From JBBSHE01 sp038253325 (GTDB lineage: Bacteria; Actinomycetota; Actinomycetes; Propionibacteriales; Nocardioidaceae), in the NCBI GenBank assembly GCA_038253325.1, contig JBBSHE010000079.1, positions 1 to 6,416 on the forward strand: a DNA stretch of 6,416 bases. The letters are read 5' to 3'. Positions 1 to 5,210 of the stretch are shown here, piece after piece. Position numbers and translations under genes: made by a program. A model generated the notes under the pieces. It was given only the letters and a program-made list of their open reading frames with translations. It did no database searches and was not told the origin of the DNA. Numbering within the stretch: position 1 is the first letter of the stretch; every line of letters starts with the position of its first letter.

Positions 1-1581
1 CGCGTAGACGACCGGGAACACGAGTGCGATGTAGAACAGGTAGCCGTGCCGAAGCGCCTGCGGGACCCAGAGGCCGGTGTAGGTCAGGATCGTCGCAAGT
101 ACGAGGAGCAGCGCGCACCGGTCTATAATCCACGGCGCGCGGCGGCGGTACATGAGTACGAGGATGCCGACTGCGGCGGTGACGGCGACGTCCAAGGTGA
201 CCGGATCCACCCATCCTGTGACCGGGACCGACCGCTCGAGGTAGTCACCCGAGAGGCCGACCCTCCAGACCAAATCCGGGTACCCGAACAGGTCGGCGAG
301 CACGGTGCCGAGACGAGGACCGCACCACACGAGCACGGCCATCGCCAGCGCGATCACAGGCACCGATCGCGTCGAGCGTCGGATCGACGCGACGGTGAGC
401 GCGACGAGGAGCACCGCGATCCACCAGCTCGGACTCCAACGAAGGACGAATGCAGCGGTGTGCGCTGCCTCGAGGTGGAAGTCGCTCGCGTCGCTGTTCG
501 AGAACACCTCGGAGTAGACGCCGACGCTGTCGAAGACGCTGCTTGCGGCCAGCGGCATGACGACGGCCGCGACGAGCGCCCAGCTCCAGGTGAACGCTCG
601 GCGGTCCGCTAACTGCCGCTGCTTGTGGCCCAACGTGTCCAGCCGCGGGATGCCGACCATCACAACCACGCCGACGGCAGCGGCGATCGCCAGCGACACC
701 CATCCGTCCGACCGCACGCTGCGCAGCGCGTCTCCGGCACGGTGGTGGACCAGGCCGACAAGGCCGAGCAGAATGAAAACCACCTTCGCGATGACAAGGA
801 CCCAAGGCGCCGCCGGGGACTTGCGCACCAGACGGTGCATGACGAGCGCGACGTCTCGGGACGCGCGGACGCCTGTGACGACCTGAGCGCAGACGAGAAC
901 GACGGCGGCAAACACCGAGACCGCCGTCGCGGAGACGACGGCGTCGACGACAAGGTCGCGAGGCGAGATTGCCGACGGCCAGCCCATGTAGGAAAAGACC
1001 TTCTCGTCGATCGGAAGCGGCGTACCGCTGGCGAGAACGTACGAGCAGCCCGCGACGACGAACGGCAGGGCAGTCACGCCGCCAGCCGTGCGCGGCAGCG
1101 ACCGGCACAGGCGAGGGGTGATGGCGAGCCCGAGGACGGCCAGTGCCGCGATACACCATCCCGCGACCGTCGTTGCCCGGGAGTCGAGGGTTGCGTCGTC
1201 CGCGAGGTTGCCACGAATCCGGTTCGGCGTCCAGATGAGGTATGCAGCGAGACGCAGCACGACGAGAGTGCGCACCGCCACGACGAGAAGATAGAACAGC
1301 CGACGACGATGTGCCGCTGCCACCGTGAGCAGTCCAGCAGCGACGGCCTGACCGGCCAGGGAACCAAGGAGAACGATTGACGACATACCTTCGTACTCCG
1401 ACCTCCCGTGGACCCCCCTGCCCGTGCCCAGGACAAGGATGCCGAGGCTGGTCGCGACGACGGCAGCGACGCCGATCACGGCGAACACGCGTGCATGCGG
1501 TGGAAGGCCACCGAGGCGGAGCCGTCGCTCGCTGAACTCGGTGCGCAGTGCGTCCCGGTTGTCGGTGAAGAACGACGTCAT
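1..1581 (-). CDS. Polytopic membrane protein of unknown function, about 14 helices; C-terminus cut by the left window edge
   Basis: Read on the minus strand from the ATG at 1581, this frame stays open for 527 codons to base 1 with no stop, so the C-terminus lies outside the window. I translated it by hand. Hydrophobic segments sit at about residues 31-54, 67-90, 95-117, 137-154, 170-186, 210-235, 259-278, 294-311, 331-348, 385-400, 408-422, 461-478, 488-506 and 514-527, giving about 14 transmembrane helices. Basic clusters such as HRRR (91-94) and YRRR (near 478) lie between helices. The longest non-membrane stretch is about residues 348-384, acidic and rich in Ser and Asp. The start codon overlaps the stop of the upstream lipoprotein gene as ATGA, which implies translational coupling and a shared transcript; no clear ribosome binding site of its own is visible. 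I recognise no transporter, glycosyltransferase or enzyme signature. It could be a transporter, or a membrane partner of the lipoprotein. That it is a real membrane protein is well supported; its function is unknown. Confidence 0.85.
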   Translation of the reverse strand, partial: MTSFFTDNRDALRTEFSERRLRLGGLPPHARVFAVIGVAAVVATSLGILVLGTGRGVHGRSEYEGMSSIVLLGSLAGQAVAAGLLTVAAAHRRRLFYLLVVAVRTLVVLRLAAYLIWTPNRIRGNLADDATLDSRATTVAGWCIAALAVLGLAITPRLCRSLPRTAGGVTALPFVVAGCSYVLASGTPLPIDEKVFSYMGWPSAISPRDLVVDAVVSATAVSVFAAVVLVCAQVVTGVRASRDVALVMHRLVRKSPAAPWVLVIAKVVFILLGLVGLVHHRAGDALRSVRSDGWVSLAIAAAVGVVVMVGIPRLDTLGHKQRQLADRRAFTWSWALVAAVVMPLAASSVFDSVGVYSEVFSNSDASDFHLEAAHTAAFVLRWSPSWWIAVLLVALTVASIRRSTRSVPVIALAMAVLVWCGPRLGTVLADLFGYPDLVWRVGLSGDYLERSVPVTGWVDPVTLDVAVTAAVGILVLMYRRRAPWIIDRCALLLVLATILTYTGLWVPQALRHGYLFYIALVFPVVYA

Positions 1582-2546
1582 CGACCGACCACACGGATCG
1601 TGAGCTCGACCTGGTCGATTGTGGCGAGATCTCGCGGTGCGTACCCGGTCGCTCGCAAGAAGACGACCACCGGTCCGGTCTCTGCGAAGTAGCCCCACAT
1701 GAGGATGTCGACCACGACCGTGCGATGCATGCCGCAGCCGGTGGAGACCTGCTTGAACCCGGTGAGCCCGCTGGCGTTGGCCCTGTAGACGACCGCGTGC
1801 TCACACTGGCGTGAATGGTCGAGGTGGCTTGCGAGGAACCCGCGCAGCGTGTCCAACACGTCGCGGGTACGGCGGTCTCCGAGGCGTAGGCGGTCCGCCA
1901 GGCCGACCGACCTGCTGATCTCGATGCCGCCGAGCACGGTGTCGGGGAACTCGTTGAACCATCGCTGGGGGTCGGGACTGACAATGAGACTCGGCGCGAG
2001 ATCACCCAACCCATCAACCTTCCAATGCGAGCTACCACGGGCCCAGTCGTTCGGAGCCTGGATCTCGACTCCGCCATCCGGCAGTCCGACCCACCTGAAG
2101 TCGTGTTCGACGCCACAGAAGGGCAGCCAAGCCTGCGTCGCCCAGGCACCGAGCGCGGCGTAGTGCTCGGCCAGGCGTGGGACGTGTCCCCCGCCGCCGA
2201 CAGTCCGCAGATCCTGCTCGAATGTGCGCAGCGTATTGCTTCCGGCGCGGGCGTTATCACGCATTTCCGGGTCGACGCTGCTCTCGAACACGTCGCTGTC
2301 CGCGGCAAAGTCGTCGGCAAGGCGCCCAACCTTTTTCATCCGCATGTCGGCGAACGACCAGTCGTCGTCCTTTTCGAGCGTCTGCAGGTAGCCGGCGAGC
2401 TCGCTGATGTGGCTACAGAACGGTTGAAGGATCTGCGGAAGGAGCCCTGCGTCCTCTGGTGGCTGCGTCCTCCCGCATGCCACGAGTGCAGGGAGGAGCA
2501 CGACGGCCACGATCCCGAGGCGGCCGCGACCAAACAGCCCAGACAT
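1578..2546 (-). CDS. Secreted lipoprotein of unknown function, operon partner of the 14-helix membrane protein
   Basis: 322 residues from the ATG at 2546. I chose this start because it places a classic lipoprotein signal at the N-terminus: a basic n-region (R7, R9), a hydrophobic core from L10 to V22 and the lipobox L21-V22-A23-C24. The frame is open upstream to a TTG at 2630, but the extra 28 residues would bury the signal peptide. Predicted to be lipidated at C24 and anchored outside the membrane. The mature part has an alpha-helical, charged N-terminal region (about 35-140) bracketed by C44 and C144, then a mixed region with 'IVSPDPQRWF' at 188-197 and a Cys pair, C248 and C271, bracketing a Y254...G263 stretch. 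The C-terminal arrangement (SPD..F, then C, Y, G, C, then a beta-strand end) resembles a module I recall in actinobacterial secreted proteins, but I cannot name the family. No strong Shine-Dalgarno precedes 2546. The gene ends in the ATGA overlap with the membrane protein gene, so the two are probably co-expressed and may act together. Confidence 0.85.
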   Translation of the reverse strand: MSGLFGRGRLGIVAVVLLPALVACGRTQPPEDAGLLPQILQPFCSHISELAGYLQTLEKDDDWSFADMRMKKVGRLADDFAADSDVFESSVDPEMRDNARAGSNTLRTFEQDLRTVGGGGHVPRLAEHYAALGAWATQAWLPFCGVEHDFRWVGLPDGGVEIQAPNDWARGSSHWKVDGLGDLAPSLIVSPDPQRWFNEFPDTVLGGIEISRSVGLADRLRLGDRRTRDVLDTLRGFLASHLDHSRQCEHAVVYRANASGLTGFKQVSTGCGMHRTVVVDILMWGYFAETGPVVVFLRATGYAPRDLATIDQVELTIRVVGR

Positions 2547-2659
2547 GAGCAAAGGATGCTCGATTGGGCTGCGATCCGCAGCGCTTTCGCAATGACAAGC
2601 CGTGCCCGAACTCTTGGTAACTCCTTCCAAAGAGAGACCAAGTTGGGAACCATGAACCC
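2547..2659. promoter_or_regulatory. Divergent intergenic region with inverted repeats, between the lipoprotein operon and tam
   Basis: These 113 bases must hold the promoters of two divergent units. Two structures stand out. GCTGCG-ATC-CGCAGC at 2568-2582 is a perfect 6-bp hairpin, near the lipoprotein start. Nearer tam, the arm CTCTTGG (2611-2617) can pair with CCAAAGAG (2627-2634), with one bulged base, while the overlapping CTTGGT (2613-2618) can instead pair with ACCAAG (2637-2642); the two foldings are mutually exclusive. Read on the minus strand, GGAAGGAG (2621-2628) looks like a strong ribosome binding site, but no ATG, GTG or TTG follows at usable distance. I cannot point to a convincing -35/-10 pair for either gene. 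That the region regulates both genes follows from the gene layout; a role for the repeats as operators or leader RNA is inference. Confidence 0.4.
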
Positions 2660-3436
2660 ATGACCTCGAGCACCGCGTGGGACCCCGCCACGTACCTCGA
2701 GTATGCCGACGAGCGGACGCGCCCGTTCCTGGACCTGCTCGCCCGGATCCACGTCGACGCCAGACGCATCGTCGACCTCGGCTGCGGGCCTGGCCACCTC
2801 AGCCGACACCTGCGCGCGCGGTGGCCCGACGCCCGGATCGTCGGCGTCGACTCCTCACCAGCGATGATCGACCGGGCCCGGCGCGACGACCCGTCGCCGG
2901 CGACCGAGTACGTGCAGCAGGACCTGAGGACCTGGGTGGCCGTAGCGCCCGCCGACCTGGTCATCAGCACCGCGACGTACCAATGGGTTCCCGGGCACCG
3001 GACACTCCTCCCGCAACTGGCGGCGTCTGTTCGGCCCGGCGGTGTGTTTGCGTTCGAGGTGCCCGGAAACTTCGACGCACCCAGCCACCGGCTGCTGTCC
3101 GAGCTCGCCGCCGATCCACGGTTCTCGACCTACCTCGATGACGTCGAGTGGCCGGCGGCCCACGCCGCCGCGGCGTACCTCGCGGACTTCGCGAAGCTCG
3201 GCTGGTCCGTCGACGCCTGGGAGACGACGTACCTGCACGTGCTCGATGGGGAGGACCCGGTGTTCGGGTGGATATCCGGAACCGGCGCGCGACCGGTGTT
3301 GCAGGCACTTCCCGATGACGCGCGGGAGGAGTTCGCGACCACCTACAAGTCCGCGCTGCAAGATGCCTATCCGCGGCAGCCCTTCGGCACCGTTTTCGCG
3401 TTCCGCCGGGTGTTCGTGGTGGCGACCCGTCCGTGA
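2660..3436 (+). CDS. tam: Trans-aconitate 2-methyltransferase (EC 2.1.1.144)
   Basis: 258 residues, the usual length for Tam. The family enzyme transfers a methyl group from S-adenosylmethionine to trans-aconitate, a spontaneous isomerisation product of cis-aconitate that inhibits aconitase, so it protects the citric acid cycle; it is a soluble cytosolic protein. Visible signatures: the N-terminal WDPATYLEYADERTRPF (7-23); SAM-binding motif I, VDLGCGPGHLS (38-48); the acidic ribose-binding D64 in VGVDSSPAMI (61-70); D88 before W92 where the adenine ring binds; QWVPGH (108-113); the highly Tam-typical VPGNFDAPSH (134-143); WETTYLHVL; and near the C-terminus AYPRQPFG and FAFRRVFVVA. The ATG at 2660 gives the standard family N-terminus; the ribosome binding site is weak (GGGAA around 2645-2649), and an ATG at 2652 lies in another frame and stops at once. 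It is transcribed alone, divergent from the lipoprotein operon and convergent with the nucleotidyltransferase gene. All key motifs are intact. A related class I methyltransferase with another substrate cannot be fully excluded. Confidence 0.93.
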   Translation: MTSSTAWDPATYLEYADERTRPFLDLLARIHVDARRIVDLGCGPGHLSRHLRARWPDARIVGVDSSPAMIDRARRDDPSPATEYVQQDLRTWVAVAPADLVISTATYQWVPGHRTLLPQLAASVRPGGVFAFEVPGNFDAPSHRLLSELAADPRFSTYLDDVEWPAAHAAAAYLADFAKLGWSVDAWETTYLHVLDGEDPVFGWISGTGARPVLQALPDDAREEFATTYKSALQDAYPRQPFGTVFAFRRVFVVATRP

Positions 3437-3452
3437 CGCCCAGCGGCCTCGA

Positions 3453-3500
3453 CGAACCCGCGCAGACGCGAGGTCGACGGTCTCGACGCCGACGGGTTCG
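3453..3500 (+). terminator. Possible hairpin downstream of tam
   Basis: CGAACCCG (3453-3460) is the exact reverse complement of CGGGTTCG (3493-3500), giving an 8-bp stem. Inside it GTCGA (3473-3477) pairs with TCGAC (3483-3487) around a 5-base loop. The structure starts 16 bases after the tam stop, a reasonable place for a terminator, but there is no T-run after it, the outer loop is long and G/C-rich DNA makes such pairings by chance. Its right half lies in the osmC-like remnant. Confidence 0.25.
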
Positions 3501-3571
3501 CGAAGGCGGCCAGCCCGGTGAGCAAGGCACTGACCGGCGCCGACATCACCTTGGACGCTGCCCTGGCGTGA
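3467..3571 (+). pseudogene. osmC: C-terminal remnant of an OsmC/Ohr-type peroxiredoxin
   Basis: In the frame that continues past the tam stop, 34 codons end in a TGA at 3569-3571. They read REVDGLDADGFAKAA followed by SPVSKALTGADITLDAALA. This matches the end of OsmC-family proteins, where a strand and a helix (..EV.GLDA..FA..A....) lead to C-P-V-S-x-A-L and a final strand (.ITL.A.L). OsmC enzymes are cytosolic thiol peroxidases that reduce organic hydroperoxides with two cysteines, one of them in the CPVS motif. Here that Cys position reads Ser, and the helix before it is about eight residues short. There is no start codon or ribosome binding site, and the upstream roughly 100 residues of an OsmC protein are missing: only about 30 bases separate the fragment from the tam stop. 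I take it as a decayed gene end left by a deletion. The match is from memory of family motifs over a short stretch, so it is moderately sure. Confidence 0.55.
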
Positions 3572-4136
3572 GCGTCGGGTGATCCACGTCGATTCCTGAC
3601 GCGAGGTCGCCGCACTCGACCGCGGTGACCTGCCTGCCTGCCAGGTATGAGCGCGCACCTTGGTCCCCGACCGCCGCGTCGGTCACCGCGTCCCAGTGCG
3701 TACGTCCGATCAGCACCGGATGGCCGGCTCGTCCGGCGTAGGTCGCTCGAGCCAGGCCGTCAGGAGCCGCGTACGTCACCATGCGTTCGATCACAGCCGA
3801 CCCGACGTCCGGGACGTCGACGAGGTGGATGAGCGCCGCGATCGCTCCGGGAGCCGCCGCGGTCACCGCCCGCAGACCCGCACGGAGCGACGCGCCCATC
3901 CCCTCGGCCCAGTCCGGTGCAACCACAACCGTCGCGAAGCCGGGCACCAACGGACGCACGAGCTCGGCCTCTGCTCCGATGACCACGACGACCGGCTCGC
4001 AGCCCCCGTCGCGTACGGCCCCGGCCGCCGCGGCGACCCACGACCGGCCGTCCGTTCCGGTGACCCGCGCCTTAGGCATTCCCATCCGGCTGCCGGAACC
4101 CGCGGCCAGGACAACCCCGACGACTCCGCTGCGCAT
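3546..4136 (-). CDS. MobA/MocA-like NTP transferase (nucleotidyltransferase family protein)
   Basis: 196 residues from the ATG at 4136, close to the length of molybdenum-cofactor nucleotidyltransferases such as MocA. The family joins a nucleotide to a phosphorylated cofactor or sugar, releasing pyrophosphate. Visible motifs: the nucleotide-binding loop LAAGSGSRMGMPKA (10-23) with R17 and K22; W76-AEGMGASLRAGL (76-88); the metal-binding acidic site D107-V108-P109-D110, where relatives have D-[MQ]-P; GRAGHPVLIGR (136-146); GDQGARSYL (158-166); and a final VECGDLASGIDVDHP, like the D-x-D-T-P end of relatives. The protein is predicted to be cytosolic. It is a single gene, divergent from the next lipoprotein gene across 75 bases. 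Its last eight codons and stop lie antisense to the osmC-like remnant. The start has only a weak ribosome binding site. No molybdoenzyme or cofactor biosynthesis gene is visible nearby, so the substrate (molybdopterin, sugar phosphate or other) is open; the fold assignment is firm. Confidence 0.88.
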   Translation of the reverse strand: MRSGVVGVVLAAGSGSRMGMPKARVTGTDGRSWVAAAAGAVRDGGCEPVVVVIGAEAELVRPLVPGFATVVVAPDWAEGMGASLRAGLRAVTAAAPGAIAALIHLVDVPDVGSAVIERMVTYAAPDGLARATYAGRAGHPVLIGRTHWDAVTDAAVGDQGARSYLAGRQVTAVECGDLASGIDVDHPTLTPGQRPR

Positions 4137-4211
4137 GAGCCAAGGCTAGATCGCACCACCGGCGCCAGGTGCGGAGGAACCCGATCCCGGTGCCGTGACG
4201 TCGCAGCATGC

Positions 4212-5003
4212 ATGCCGCCCCGATCTCGCCGATTCATGTTCTCCGGTGTCGCTGCCGTCGCGGCGATCGCTGTCGTTGCCAGCGGATGCTCGGCGGGTCG
4301 CGTCCCGCGGCAGCCCGGAGACCTTCCCAGCGTCGGGCACATCCCTCAGCGCGCCAATGGACCTGACTCCGAGCTGCTCAGCTGCCGGCGGCATCGCGAC
4401 CAGGTCAGGATGACCGCAACCTATACGAACACCAGCACCACCACCGTCTTCTTTCAAGGCCTGCGCTACCGCCTGACTGCGACGGACGGCTCCTTGGTCG
4501 AGGAGGACACTGGACTCGGTCGCGGTGGCGGGTTCGACGTCGGACCTGGTCGGCGCGTCTTCGTCGAGGTGGTCGCCGACAGCCGAGACCTGCCCGCGTC
4601 AGCGATGCCGCGTTGCGCGCTGCTCGATCCCAATGTCCATCCCGAGGGATGGGCGGGCGGGACACCGTTTGATGCGCGCGACCTCACGCTAAGCGGTTGT
4701 CGGCGGGGCGCCGAGCTGACCGTACGCAATCCGACACGCGACCCCATCGCCGTGCACACCAGCATCGAGTTCTTCGACAGCTCCGGGTACTCGCTCGGAC
4801 AGTATGACTTCGACAAGATCCCCAGGACCTACAGCGACGGTCGGCCCGACGACCCCGCCGTCGCGCCCCGAGCGACGACGTACTTCGTCATCGGACGAAC
4901 GGACGGCATCTGGTGGGGTGACCTTCCAGCAGCTGTGTCCTGCGAGGTCACGGGTTCGACGTACACACGCAATCCCGATCCGTCCGAGGTGATCGTCGAC
5001 TGA
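4212..5003 (+). CDS. Secreted lipoprotein with two tandem beta-rich domains, function unknown
   Basis: 263 residues from the ATG at 4212. The frame is open far upstream, but this start gives a proper lipoprotein signal: basic n-region PRSRR (3-7), hydrophobic core to V22 and lipobox A23-S24-G25-C26. The SRRF piece is only loosely Tat-like. A start at M9 (4236) would lose the basic residues. After a Pro/Gly-rich linker (27-55) the mature protein appears to hold two related domains. Domain 1 runs from C58 to C135 (TATYTNTSTTTVFF at 68-81, a DGSL turn at 92-95, then a PGRRVFVEV strand). Domain 2 runs from C163 to C244 (ELTVRNPTRDPIAVH at 168-182, DSSGYSLG at 189-196, APRATTYFVI at 218-227, then SCEV). 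Each has an early Cys, an N-x-[ST]-type turn, a D-x-x-G turn, a proline-led strand and a closing Cys, the plan of FxLYD-like Ig-type sandwiches. I do not recognise a specific family. The only good ribosome binding site, GGAGGAA (4173-4179), is 32 bases upstream of the ATG, so translation may be leaderless or weakly initiated. Confidence 0.8.
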   Translation: MPPRSRRFMFSGVAAVAAIAVVASGCSAGRVPRQPGDLPSVGHIPQRANGPDSELLSCRRHRDQVRMTATYTNTSTTTVFFQGLRYRLTATDGSLVEEDTGLGRGGGFDVGPGRRVFVEVVADSRDLPASAMPRCALLDPNVHPEGWAGGTPFDARDLTLSGCRRGAELTVRNPTRDPIAVHTSIEFFDSSGYSLGQYDFDKIPRTYSDGRPDDPAVAPRATTYFVIGRTDGIWWGDLPAAVSCEVTGSTYTRNPDPSEVIVD

Positions 5004-5141
5004 CGTCCACGACACTCGGGAGTATGGTCGCCTTGAGGCCGCTGGGACTACGCGTGACGGAGGAGAGCGGACTGCTGACGCTGGTCTAGGCAGGAGAGCT
5101 GACCGATCCAGGGCCGTCCGTTCCGCGGCCGCCACGAGTAC

Positions 5142-5181
5142 TCCGTTGGGGGCGGCCCCTGACGGGACCGCCCCCAACGGA
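5142..5181. terminator. Strong bidirectional terminator hairpin between two convergent genes
   Basis: TCCGTTGGGGGCGG (5142-5155) and CCGCCCCCAACGGA (5168-5181) are exact reverse complements, a 14-bp perfect stem with a 12-base loop that can pair further (CCC with GGG). It lies 29 bases past the groEL stop on the minus strand and 138 bases past the lipoprotein stop on the plus strand. On the plus strand the hairpin is followed by a T-rich stretch (GGTTCTTCGTT, 5185-5195); on the minus strand there is no T-run, as is common in actinomycetes. The position suggests it ends groEL transcription and also blocks read-through from the left. Apart from this hairpin, 5004-5210 shows nothing I can support. 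Confidence 0.85.
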
Positions 5182-5210
5182 CACGGTTCTTCGTTGATCA
5201 GCCGATCAGC

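Noticed and set aside
625..1380. 251-codon plus-strand open frame
   Set aside because: Antisense to the membrane protein gene; the product is an Arg/Asp/His-rich string typical of the complement of hydrophobic codons.
245..2329. 694-codon open frame on the minus strand
   Set aside because: It crosses both the membrane protein and the lipoprotein genes in another frame. Its product is dominated by Arg, Ser, Ala and Pro with no domain, whereas the two overlapping frames give clean helices, a signal peptide and an ATGA junction. It is a high-GC shadow.
2547..2630. TTG start at 2630 for the first lipoprotein
   Set aside because: The TTG overlaps the SD-like GGAAGGAG instead of following it, and 28 polar residues would precede the signal peptide.
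3437..3571. Stop-codon read-through extending Tam by 44 residues into the in-frame osmC-like stretch
   Set aside because: Tam is already complete at its usual length and C-terminal motif, and no read-through signal is apparent; a gene remnant explains the stretch better.
2855..3658. 267-codon minus-strand open frame opposite tam
   Set aside because: The tam frame has all family motifs; this antisense product is low-complexity and Arg-rich, and it crosses the osmC remnant.
3660..4211. Upstream extension of the second lipoprotein frame (184 extra codons)
   Set aside because: This part is antisense to the MobA-like gene and would bury the signal peptide, so the start at 4212 is used.
5024..5089. 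Small plus-strand frame of 21 codons (ATG to TAG) after the second lipoprotein
   Set aside because: No ribosome binding site, no recognisable product and a length expected by chance.
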